From positions 186,001 through 250,000 of the forward strand of contig NZ_JABXWI010000001.1 in the NCBI RefSeq assembly GCF_014930365.1: a stretch of 64,000 bases of DNA, in the 5' to 3' direction. This DNA comes from Streptomyces caniscabiei (lineage in GTDB: Bacteria > Actinomycetota > Actinomycetes > Streptomycetales > Streptomycetaceae). The position numbers and the translations under genes were made by a program. A model generated the notes under the pieces. It saw only the letters and a program-made list of their open reading frames with translations. It had not been told where the DNA came from and made no database searches. Of the stretch, positions 25,154 through 33,063 are shown piece by piece. Each line of letters starts with the position of its first letter. The stretch's first letter is position 1.

Positions 25154-26509
25154 ATGACCCCTCGCCCCAACCCCCAGACCGGCGCCCAGGTGAAGGCCAC
25201 GGACCGCGCGCACGTCTTCCACTCCTGGTCCGCACAGGAACTCATCGACCCCCTCCCCGTCGCCGGCGCGGAGGGGTCCTACTTCTGGGACCACGACGGC
25301 AACCGCTACCTCGACTTCACCAGCGGCCTCGTCTACACCAACATCGGCTACCAGCACCCGAAGGTCGTCGCGGCCATCCAGCAGCAGGCCGCCACGATGA
25401 CCACCTTCGCCCCGGCGTTCGCGATCGAGGCCCGCTCGGAGGCCGCCCGGCTCATCGCGGAACGCACCCCCGGCGACCTGGACAAGATCTTCTTCACCAA
25501 CGGCGGCGCCGACGCGGTCGAGCACGCCACCCGCATGGCCCGCCTGCACACCGGCCGCCCCAAGGTCCTCGCCGCGTACCGCTCGTACCACGGCGGCACC
25601 CAGCAGGCCGTGAACCTCACGGGCGACCCGCGCCGCTGGGCCTCCGACACCGGCACCGCGGGCGTGGTGCACTTCTGGGCGCCGTTCCTCTACCGCACCC
25701 GTTTCCACGCGGAGACGGAGGAGCAGGAGTGCGCCCGCGCGCTGGAGCACCTGGAGACGACGATCACCTTCGAGGGGCCGTCGACGATCGCCGCGATCAT
25801 CCTGGAGACCGTGCCGGGCACGGCCGGGATCATGGTCCCGCCGCCGGGCTATCTGGCCGGGGTCAGGGAGCTGTGCGACAAGTACGGCATCGTGTTCGTC
25901 CTCGACGAGGTCATGGCCGGCTTCGGGCGGACCGGCACCTGGTTCGCGGCGGACCTCTTCGACGTCGTACCGGACCTGATGACCTTCGCCAAGGGCGTGA
26001 ACTCGGGCTACGTCCCCCTCGGCGGCGTCGCCATCTCCCCCGCGATCGCCGAGACCTTCGCCCGCCGCCCCTACCCCGGCGGCCTCACGTACTCCGGCCA
26101 CCCCCTGGCCTGCGCCGCCGCTGTCGCGACGATCGACGTGATGGAGGAGGAGGGGGTCGTGACCCACGCGGCCACCCTCGGCGCCTCCGTCGTCGGCCCG
26201 GCGCTGCGCGAACTGGCCGACCGGCACCCCTCGGTGGGCGAGGTGCGCGGCACCGGCATGTTCTGGGCGCTGGAGCTGGTGCGGAACAAGGAGACCCGCG
26301 AGCCGCTCGTCCCCTACAACGCGACCGGCGAGGCGAACGCCCCCATGCTCGCCTTCGCCGCCGCCGCGAAGGCGAACGGCCTGTGGCCCTTCGTGAACAT
26401 GAACCGCACGCACGTGGTGCCCCCGTGCAACATCACCGAGGCCGAGGCCAAGGAGGGGCTCGCCGCCCTGGACGCGGCCCTGTCCGTGGCGGACGAGCAC
26501 ACCGTGTGA
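25154..26509 (+). CDS. Class III (omega) aminotransferase, PLP-dependent
   Basis: 451 aa, close to the family's usual 440-460. N-terminal HVFHSWSAQ and YFWDHDGNRYLDFTSG are typical of taurine/beta-alanine:pyruvate-type transaminases. PLP-binding features include FTNGGADAVEHATRMAR, SYHGGTQQAVNLTGD, the Asp in VLDEVMAGFGRTGTWF, and the Schiff-base Lys in TFAKGVNSGYVPLGG (about residue 280). Substrates could be taurine, beta-alanine, GABA or another omega-amine. It is followed by a GntR regulator gene 144 bp downstream on the same strand, a possible regulator. Confidence 0.92.
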   Translation: MTPRPNPQTGAQVKATDRAHVFHSWSAQELIDPLPVAGAEGSYFWDHDGNRYLDFTSGLVYTNIGYQHPKVVAAIQQQAATMTTFAPAFAIEARSEAARLIAERTPGDLDKIFFTNGGADAVEHATRMARLHTGRPKVLAAYRSYHGGTQQAVNLTGDPRRWASDTGTAGVVHFWAPFLYRTRFHAETEEQECARALEHLETTITFEGPSTIAAIILETVPGTAGIMVPPPGYLAGVRELCDKYGIVFVLDEVMAGFGRTGTWFAADLFDVVPDLMTFAKGVNSGYVPLGGVAISPAIAETFARRPYPGGLTYSGHPLACAAAVATIDVMEEEGVVTHAATLGASVVGPALRELADRHPSVGEVRGTGMFWALELVRNKETREPLVPYNATGEANAPMLAFAAAAKANGLWPFVNMNRTHVVPPCNITEAEAKEGLAALDAALSVADEHTV

Positions 26510-26582
26510 GATCGCGGGAAGCCGCCGGTGCCGAGCAGAAAGGGCGAAAACCTCTCCCCCGAACCCGAACGCGTAAGGTGAC

Positions 26583-26609
26583 GTGCTCGTAAGAGAACTT
26601 GGAGAGCAC
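26583..26609. promoter_or_regulatory. Inverted repeat upstream of gntR
   Basis: GTGCTC (26583-26588) and GAGCAC (26604-26609) are complementary across 15 nt. It lies 45-70 bp before the GntR start, so it is a candidate operator or a small hairpin. Confidence 0.35.
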
Positions 26610-26618
26610 GCACAGGAT

Positions 26619-26632
26619 GCGTACGCGTACGC
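26619..26632. promoter_or_regulatory. Perfect 14-bp palindrome upstream of gntR
   Basis: GCGTACGCGTACGC is self-complementary and 21 bp before the GntR ATG (26654). GntR-family operators are typically palindromes with GT...AC; autoregulation is a reasonable inference. Confidence 0.4.
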
Positions 26633-26653
26633 GGATGGGGGACCCAGACCACG

Positions 26654-27358
26654 ATGCCCGGCACCGGCACCGGCGGCGGCAATGGCGCCGTGACCCGCAG
26701 CACCCTGCGGCAGCAGCTCGCGGACGCGCTCCGTGACGAGGTGCTGGGCGGCAGACTCAAGCCGGGGCAGGAGTTCACGGTCAAGGAGATCGCCGAGCAG
26801 TACGGCGTCTCGGCGACGCCCGTGCGCGAGGCGCTGGTCGACCTGTCCGCGCAGGGGCTGCTGGACGCCGTGCAGCACCGTGGTTTCGAGGTCCACGCGT
26901 ACTCGGTGGCCGACTACCGGAACATGGTCGAGGCCCGCATCCTGGTCACCGCCGGCATGTTCCGGCGGCTCGGCGACCGCGAGGTCGACCCCCGTACGGC
27001 CGCCGCGCTCGCCGGGGTGCGACGGCGCGGCGAGGAGGCGCGACGGGCCGCGACCGCCGGGGACCTGGACATCCTCATCGGCTACGACCTCCGCTTCTGG
27101 CGCGAGCTGAGCGCCCTGTTCGGCAACCCGTACCTCACCGACTTCCTACACCGGCTGCGCGTGCAGTCCTGGGTGTGCGCGGTCCAGTACCTGCGTCAGG
27201 CGAGCCACGGGGCGGACGACCTCAAGGGCCGGCTGTGGGCCGACCACACCGACCTCGTCGACGCCCTCACCCGCCGGGACGCGCAGACCGCGCAGGAGAT
27301 CATCGCCGGTTACGACGAGCAGTCCCTGATGCTTGTGGAACGCCTGGCGGACGGATGA
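26654..27358 (+). CDS. GntR-family regulator (FadR/FCD-like)
   Basis: 234 aa. The winged helix (LRQQLADALRDEVLGGRLKPGQEFTVKEIAEQYGVSATPVREALVDLSAQGLLDAVQHRGFEV) is followed by an all-helical ligand-binding domain of FCD type (EARILVTAGMFRRL, DLRFWRELSALFGNPYLTDFLHRLR, DHTDLVDALTRRDAQTAQEIIAGYDEQS). Such proteins usually repress catabolic genes until a small carboxylate or amino acid binds. The stop overlaps the glycosyltransferase start (ATGA). Confidence 0.93.
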   Translation: MPGTGTGGGNGAVTRSTLRQQLADALRDEVLGGRLKPGQEFTVKEIAEQYGVSATPVREALVDLSAQGLLDAVQHRGFEVHAYSVADYRNMVEARILVTAGMFRRLGDREVDPRTAAALAGVRRRGEEARRAATAGDLDILIGYDLRFWRELSALFGNPYLTDFLHRLRVQSWVCAVQYLRQASHGADDLKGRLWADHTDLVDALTRRDAQTAQEIIAGYDEQSLMLVERLADG

Positions 27359-29811
27359 CCACGACCCCGAGGGCGGGCGGCGGGCAGCTGAGCGTCGACC
27401 TCTCCGTGGTCGTCCCCGCCTACAACGAGCAGGACCGCCTCGCCCCCACGCTCGACGCGATCATCGCCCATCTCTCGGCCACCGAGGCGGCCGCCCGCTG
27501 GGAGGTCATCGTCGTCGACGACGGGTCGACGGACGGGACGGCCGAGGTCGTGGCCGCCGTCACCGCCCGCGACGCCCGGGTCCAACTGGTCTCCGGCGGG
27601 GACCGCAACCGGGGCAAGGGCCACGCCCTGCGGCTCGGTGTCCTCGCCTCGCAAGGCCGCCGGGTCCTGCTCACGGATGCCGATCTCTCCGCGCCCATCG
27701 ACGAGTTGGAGCGGCTCGACAAGGCGCTCTCCGACGGCCACACGGCGGCGATCGGCTCGCGCGAGGCACCCGGCGCCAGCATCGAGCGCCATCAGCACCG
27801 CCTGCGCGAGACGCTCGGCCGGGCCGGCAACTTCCTGATACGCGGCGTCGCGGTGCCCGGCATCCGCGACACCCAGTGCGGCTTCAAGCTGTTCGACGGC
27901 GACCGTGCCCGCGAGGCGTTCGCCGCGTCCCGACTCGACGGGTTCGGGATCGACGTGGAGATCCTGCGGTACTTCCACCGCAGCGGCTGGCCCGTCGCCG
28001 AGGTCCCCGTCCGCTGGTCCCACCAGCCCGGTTCGAAGATCCGCCCGAGCGACTACGCCCGGGTCCTCGGCGAACTCGCCGTCCTGCGGGCCCGTTCCGT
28101 CCGCCGGGCCGACGTCCTCGCGGTCCTGGGCTTCCTGCTGATGGCGGTGGCCCTCTACGGCGGCCGCTGGCTCGACCCGAACGGCCGCTACCTCCCCGAC
28201 TCCCTCCAGGACCAGAACCAGTGGGAGTGGTTCTTCGCGGTCACCGCCGACAACCTCGTCCACTTCCGCAACCCGCTCTTCACCACCTTCCAGGGCTTCC
28301 CCGACGGCGTGAACCTGATGGCCAACACGGTCATGCTCGGCCTGTCGGCCCCCTTCGCGCCCGTCACGCTCCTCCTCGGCCCGGCGGTCTCGCTCGCCCT
28401 GGTCATGACCCTGGGCCTCGCCGCCACGGCCGTCGCCTGGTACTGGCTGATCGTCAAACGGGTCGTACGGCACCGGGGCGCGGCCTTCGCCGGAGCGGCG
28501 CTCGCCGCGTTCGCGCCGCCGATGGTCAGCCACGCCAACGCGCACCCCAACTTCGTCGTCCTGTTCATGATCCCGCTGATCGTCGACCGGGCGCTGCGCA
28601 TGTGCACGGGCGCGGCGACCCGGCGGGACGGGATCGTCCTCGGCCTGATGGCCACCTACCAGATATTCCTCGGCGAGGAGACCCTCCTCCTCGCCGCCAT
28701 GGGCATGCTGCTGTTCGCCGTCGGGTACGGCCTCGTCCGCCGGGACGTGGCCCGTGACTCCTGGCGCCCGCTGCTGAAGGGCCTCGGCGTCGCGCTCGTC
28801 GTGGCCCTCCCCCTCGTCACCTTCCCCCTCTCCTGGCAGTTCTTCGGCCCGCAGAGCTACGGCAACATCGCGCACGGCGCGAACTCCGGCAACAGCCCGC
28901 TCGCGCTCCTCTCCTTCGCCGAGCGCTCCCTCCTCGCGGGCGACCGCGACCGCGCGGACGCGCTCTCCCTCAACATCACCGAGCAGAACGCCTTCTACGG
29001 CTGGCCCCTGGTCCTGCTGGCCCTCGGCATCGTCGTACGGCTGTGGGAGCACGCGCTGGTGAAGGCGCTGGCGTTCACGGCGGTCGCCGCGGCCGTCCTC
29101 TCCCTCGGCCCCGAGTTCCGCCTCCCGCAGACCGGCCTCGTCCTGCCCGGCCCGTGGGCGCTGCTCGCCGAGAAGCCGCTGTTCGAGTCGGTCATCGAGG
29201 GCCGGGTGGCGATGATCTGCGCCCCGGTGCTGGGCATGCTGCTGGCGATCGCCTGCGAACGCCTGGCGGCGACCCCCTCCCTCGGCACGCGCTACGTCGG
29301 CTTCCTGGCGGTGACCCTCGCGCTGCTGCCGATCGTCCCGGCCCCGCTGAAGTCCGTGGAACGCCCCGAGGTCCCGGCGTTCTTCGCGGACGGCACATGG
29401 CGGTCCTACGTCGACACCGGCGCCGGCGAGACCCTGGTGCCCGTGCCCCTGCCGGACCCGGGCAACGCGGAGGCGCTGCGCTGGCAGACCACGGCGGACT
29501 TCGGGTTCCGGATGCCCGGCGGCTACTTCAACGGCCCGTTCGGCGAGGACCGCGTCGGCATCTACGGCGCCGCCCCCCGCCACACCTCCAATCTGCTGCG
29601 CGACGTCCGCTACAGCGGCAAGGTCCCGGTGATCGGCGAGAACTGGCGGGCGCAGGCCCGCAGGGACTTCGCGTACTGGCACGCGGGCGCGCTGGTCCTG
29701 CGCCCGCAGCCGTACGACGAGCAGTTGCGGGAGGCGGTGGACAAGCTCGTCGGCCGCCCCGGGAGGTGGGTGGCCGGAGTGTGGGTATGGGACCTGCACG
29801 AAGGGGACTGA
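27355..29811 (+). CDS. GT2 glycosyltransferase fused to a polytopic membrane domain
   Basis: 818 aa from ATG 27355, overlapping the gntR stop. Residues 1-240 form a GT2 domain of the dolichyl-phosphate glucosyl/mannosyl-transferase type: LSVVVPAYNEQDRLAPTL, VDDGSTDGT, the metal-binding LLTDADLSAP, and DTQCGFKLFDGDRAREAF. Residues 250-700 contain about ten membrane helices with a loop DQNQWEWFFAVTADNLVHFRNPLF, resembling GT-C-type membrane transferases. The C-terminal 150 residues are soluble. The first part probably charges a polyprenyl phosphate with sugar and the second may transfer it to an extracellular acceptor. This is domain-based inference. Confidence 0.85.
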   Translation: MTTTPRAGGGQLSVDLSVVVPAYNEQDRLAPTLDAIIAHLSATEAAARWEVIVVDDGSTDGTAEVVAAVTARDARVQLVSGGDRNRGKGHALRLGVLASQGRRVLLTDADLSAPIDELERLDKALSDGHTAAIGSREAPGASIERHQHRLRETLGRAGNFLIRGVAVPGIRDTQCGFKLFDGDRAREAFAASRLDGFGIDVEILRYFHRSGWPVAEVPVRWSHQPGSKIRPSDYARVLGELAVLRARSVRRADVLAVLGFLLMAVALYGGRWLDPNGRYLPDSLQDQNQWEWFFAVTADNLVHFRNPLFTTFQGFPDGVNLMANTVMLGLSAPFAPVTLLLGPAVSLALVMTLGLAATAVAWYWLIVKRVVRHRGAAFAGAALAAFAPPMVSHANAHPNFVVLFMIPLIVDRALRMCTGAATRRDGIVLGLMATYQIFLGEETLLLAAMGMLLFAVGYGLVRRDVARDSWRPLLKGLGVALVVALPLVTFPLSWQFFGPQSYGNIAHGANSGNSPLALLSFAERSLLAGDRDRADALSLNITEQNAFYGWPLVLLALGIVVRLWEHALVKALAFTAVAAAVLSLGPEFRLPQTGLVLPGPWALLAEKPLFESVIEGRVAMICAPVLGMLLAIACERLAATPSLGTRYVGFLAVTLALLPIVPAPLKSVERPEVPAFFADGTWRSYVDTGAGETLVPVPLPDPGNAEALRWQTTADFGFRMPGGYFNGPFGEDRVGIYGAAPRHTSNLLRDVRYSGKVPVIGENWRAQARRDFAYWHAGALVLRPQPYDEQLREAVDKLVGRPGRWVAGVWVWDLHEGD

Positions 29812-29909
29812 AGACGCGTCCAGCGACTACGCTTCCCTGACCACTGTGTGCCGTACGCGAACGTATCCCTACCGTGCGTGTGCGTGCCGGATGACCGAGG
29901 AGTTCTCTT

Positions 29910-30560
29910 TTGGCCTGTGACCTCTGGCTGGTCCCGCTCGTCGACGTGCTGTGCCACACGCCCGACAACCCCTTCGCCGAGGAACTCGCGCTCTACAACC
30001 AGCTGCTGGGCGAGGCCGGGCTGCCACCGGTTCCGGTGTACCAGTACATGCCGGGGCTGACCGGGGAGGTCGCCCCCGTCGCGGGCTTCGACTACGACGC
30101 GCTGCATTTCCTGCGCCGCGCCTATCTGCTCCAGACGTGCGGGCTCGCGGTGACGCCGGTGGACGCGCTGGGCGGCGACTACGAGCAGCTCCTGGAGATG
30201 TTCGAGGGCACGGCCCAGCAGTCGCACCTGGTCTGGCACTACGACCACGCGGGCGCCTATGTCCCCGTCGACTTCCCGCAGCCCCTCGCCAGCGACGAAC
30301 TGCTCGCCGGGGGCGGCCCCCTGGGCTCGTCCCAAGGCCTGCTGAGGGAACTGGAGTTCGTCGCCCCGGCCATCGGCATCGACCCGGCGAACCCGCCGGC
30401 GCCGCCCGAGGCGCCGCTCGCGCCCACGGAGTTGGAGGAGCCGGCCGTGCCGGCGCCCTACGACCCGAGCCCGTTCGCCCGTGAACGGCACGTCTGGCTG
30501 GGCCTGCACGCGGCGACGACCCGCAGTCTGGCGCAGGGCTCGATGATCGTCTTCAGCTGA
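29910..30560 (+). CDS. Hypothetical protein with TTG start
   Basis: 216 aa from TTG 29910, decided by GAGGAG about 7 nt upstream. Soluble and acidic. Blocks such as DLWLVPLVDVLCHTPDNPFAEELALYNQLLGEAGLPPVPVYQYMPGL, FDYDALHFLRRAYLLQTCGL and QQSHLVWHYDHAGAYVPVDFPQPL look well conserved, as in a Streptomyces-wide hypothetical family, but no catalytic motif is obvious. A Pro/Glu-rich linker precedes the last 35 residues. It follows the glycosyltransferase gene on the same strand by 98 bp. Confidence 0.75.
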   Translation: MACDLWLVPLVDVLCHTPDNPFAEELALYNQLLGEAGLPPVPVYQYMPGLTGEVAPVAGFDYDALHFLRRAYLLQTCGLAVTPVDALGGDYEQLLEMFEGTAQQSHLVWHYDHAGAYVPVDFPQPLASDELLAGGGPLGSSQGLLRELEFVAPAIGIDPANPPAPPEAPLAPTELEEPAVPAPYDPSPFARERHVWLGLHAATTRSLAQGSMIVFS

Positions 30561-30589
30561 GGGATCTTCGAGTCCGAGGGTCCCCGCAC

Positions 30590-30883
30590 TCAGTGTCCCA
30601 GCGCCGCGAGGCCCTTCTGCATGTCCTCCGCGTTCATGACGGGGGTGTACGTGACCTCGGCGCCCAGTTCGAGGAAGAACGGCTCGGCGATGGCGGGCAT
30701 CTGGGAGCTGTCCTGCATGTCGAAGACCAGGTAACAGGTGCGCTGCCCACCGTCGGCGGTGAAGTACGCGGCCTCCGGCTTCACCTGCTCCATGGACGCC
30801 TGCATCTGCTTCGCCAGCGTGCCGTTCCGAATGGCCTCGTTGGACTTCTCGGTGTCGAGCCGAGCCTTGAGCATCATGCGCAT
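30590..30883 (-). CDS. Small hypothetical protein, DUF3303/dabb-like
   Basis: 97 aa from ATG 30883, chosen for GGAGGAAG 8 nt upstream. The sequence MRMMLKARLDTEKSNEAIRNG, EAAYFTADGGQRTCYLVFDM and FFLELGAEVTYTPVMNAEDMQKGL suggests a ferredoxin-like alpha/beta fold of the kind seen in small DUF3303/GYD-type proteins. Function unknown. Confidence 0.7.
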   Translation of the reverse strand: MRMMLKARLDTEKSNEAIRNGTLAKQMQASMEQVKPEAAYFTADGGQRTCYLVFDMQDSSQMPAIAEPFFLELGAEVTYTPVMNAEDMQKGLAALGH

Positions 30884-31140
30884 CGCAGTCACTTCCTCCG
30901 GTCGCCCGATATGCGCCATATTTACGATTGGCGCACTTTCCAGAATATGACCGCTCCGCAGAATGTGGTCACCCGACGGCTACGGCCGACACCAAGCGTC
31001 GGCGCAGGCAGTGACGAGAGGTTCACGAAGCGTGCTTTGTGCCCCACACGCAGCCAACTCTCCTGCCCCTGTGCGAAGATCCGCGCACGGCCGCCGGAAG
31101 CGAGCCCGGCGGACTCGCGAGTGGCGGAAGGAAGCGCCTG

Positions 31141-33021
31141 ATGGACCGGTTGAATCCCGATGATCCCGCGATCCTAGGTTCCTACCGTCTGCTGTCCTTG
31201 CTCGGACGCGGCGGTATGGGACGCGTGTATCTGGCGCGGAAGGAGAACGGCGGGCCCGACACCACGCCCGTGGCGGTCAAGCTCGTTCGGGCCGATCTCA
31301 CGGACCCGGCCGACATGCGATCATTCCGCCGCAGATTCAGCCGTGAGGTCGCCGCCGCCCGCAGGGTGGCTGGTGAGTGGACCGCCCGTGTCCTCGACGC
31401 CGACACCACTGCCGACGTGCCCTGGGTGGCCACCGAGTACGTACCTGGCCCCTCCTTACGGGCCGTCGTGCGGGGCGACTTCGGCCCGCTTCCCTCCGCC
31501 TCGACACTGGTTCTCGCCAACCGACTGGCACTCGCCCTGCGCGCCATACACCATGCCGGACTGATTCACCGGGACCTCAAACCGTCCAACATCCTGCTCA
31601 CCGTCGACGGCCCCCGCGTCATCGACTTCGGCATCGCCCACTCCGTCGACGCGTCCCTCGAAAGCACCATCACCCGCACCGGTTCCCTCGTCGGGACACC
31701 GGAGTTCATGTCCCCTGAACAGGTCCGCGGTGAACGCGTCACCTCAGCGTCCGATGTCTTCTCGCTGGGCAGCGTGATCGGCTACGCCGCCACCGGCCAC
31801 TCCCCCTTCAGGGGCGAGGAGAGCCAGGTACACGCTCTGATGTTCCGCATCGCCTACGAGGAACCAGATCTCAGCGACCTGCCGGAGTCGATAGAGGACG
31901 TCGTACGAGCCTGTCTGAGCAAGGACCCCGCCGACCGCCCGACCATAGGCGAGATCCTCGCGCGCACCCGCCACGCGCCGACCGGCGCCTGGCTGCCCGC
32001 CGAACTGCTGATGCGCCTCGACCGGGTGGCAGCACGCCCCTTACCGGCGTCCCCTGTGCTCTACGAGTCATCGCCCGGCACACTCGGGGTGACGGAGGCG
32101 TACGGCGAACCCGAGTTCCTCGACTTCCCCGAGCCTTTCCCCGATGCTCCTGAGTCCCCTGCGCCTGCTGTCCGGCGCGATCCGCTGGACGCGCCCGAGG
32201 CGGGCATCGAACCACCCATGGTCCGTCGTCAGCCGCTCACGCGTCAGACGGTGGTCAGACGACGGCTCGTCTCTCTGACGGCGGCGGTGGCCGGAGTACT
32301 GTCGACAACGCTGGGGATATGGGTGGCGACGCCCGCCGTGGGGATGCTGTGGGACGGGAGTGTCGCGGACGGGGCGGAGCCGGGATCGCCGGACCCGACG
32401 CTTGGCAGCACCATGAGTGGAGGGGCGATCCTCGTCCGGGGCGGCGCCTGGAGAATGGCTGTGCACGACCTCGGAGGCCAGAAGCCCTTCCTGCTGAGCA
32501 TCGATCTGGAAGACGCCCGGCACCCCCGATACATCGCCGCGACGTCCCATGCCGTCTGCACAGGCACCTTCTCGGACATCGACGCCACCGGCACGGCGCT
32601 CCTTCTGTCCCGTCCCACCAAGAAGGTCCTGCTGCCGGAGGCCCTGTCAGCGGATCGGTGCCCCCGCGTCATGGACCTACATCTGAGCGCCGAGGACAGC
32701 GAACCGGACACGCTGACCTGGAAGCAGTGGGGTACCACGCCTTTCTCGCTCTCAAGGGCTGCCCGCCCCGGTACTCCCATACCGGACCGCTTTCTCGGCA
32801 CACACAAGGCGGAAGGCTGGACGGTGACCCTGGACCGGGGCAAGGTCGGCTCGGTTGCTGTGTCAGGTACACGCGACGCCGAGGGACGCCGCTGCGTCAT
32901 GTCCGCCGTGGTCCTCGACGCGAGCGAGTTCCTGCTGGCCTCCCCCGCCCAGCTCGACCCGATTCGCTCCGACCCGGCCTGTGAGGCCCCACGCCATTCC
33001 CTCGTCGAGCGCATCCCCTGA
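31141..33021 (+). CDS. Membrane Ser/Thr protein kinase with two TTA codons
   Basis: 626 aa from ATG 31141, with GGAAGGAAG about 8 nt upstream. Kinase domain: LGRGGMGRVYLA, VAVKLV, HRDLKPSN, DFGIA, GTPEFMSPEQ. A membrane helix near residue 380 (LVSLTAAVAGVLSTTLGIWVA) is followed by an extracytoplasmic domain with several Cys. Codons 106 and 301 are TTA (31456 and 32041), the rare leucine codon read only by the bldA tRNA in Streptomyces, so translation is probably confined to late growth. Codon use is less GC-biased than in the core genes around it, suggesting acquisition together with the neighbouring RloAB/methylase genes, towards which it converges. Confidence 0.92.
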   Translation: MDRLNPDDPAILGSYRLLSLLGRGGMGRVYLARKENGGPDTTPVAVKLVRADLTDPADMRSFRRRFSREVAAARRVAGEWTARVLDADTTADVPWVATEYVPGPSLRAVVRGDFGPLPSASTLVLANRLALALRAIHHAGLIHRDLKPSNILLTVDGPRVIDFGIAHSVDASLESTITRTGSLVGTPEFMSPEQVRGERVTSASDVFSLGSVIGYAATGHSPFRGEESQVHALMFRIAYEEPDLSDLPESIEDVVRACLSKDPADRPTIGEILARTRHAPTGAWLPAELLMRLDRVAARPLPASPVLYESSPGTLGVTEAYGEPEFLDFPEPFPDAPESPAPAVRRDPLDAPEAGIEPPMVRRQPLTRQTVVRRRLVSLTAAVAGVLSTTLGIWVATPAVGMLWDGSVADGAEPGSPDPTLGSTMSGGAILVRGGAWRMAVHDLGGQKPFLLSIDLEDARHPRYIAATSHAVCTGTFSDIDATGTALLLSRPTKKVLLPEALSADRCPRVMDLHLSAEDSEPDTLTWKQWGTTPFSLSRAARPGTPIPDRFLGTHKAEGWTVTLDRGKVGSVAVSGTRDAEGRRCVMSAVVLDASEFLLASPAQLDPIRSDPACEAPRHSLVERIP

Positions 33022-33063
33022 AGCAGGAGCCATCGCAACGGCAGTGGGCTCCCACCTCAGCCG

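Noticed and set aside
27310..29799. 829-codon minus-strand frame across the glycosyltransferase
   Set aside because: Composition (Glu/Gly/Val/Arg repeats) is typical of the antisense of a Streptomyces gene; the plus strand carries clear GT2 motifs.
33022..33063. Terminator between kinase and methylase genes
   Set aside because: Only a short imperfect GGAGCC/GGGCTCC match across 14 nt; too weak to call.
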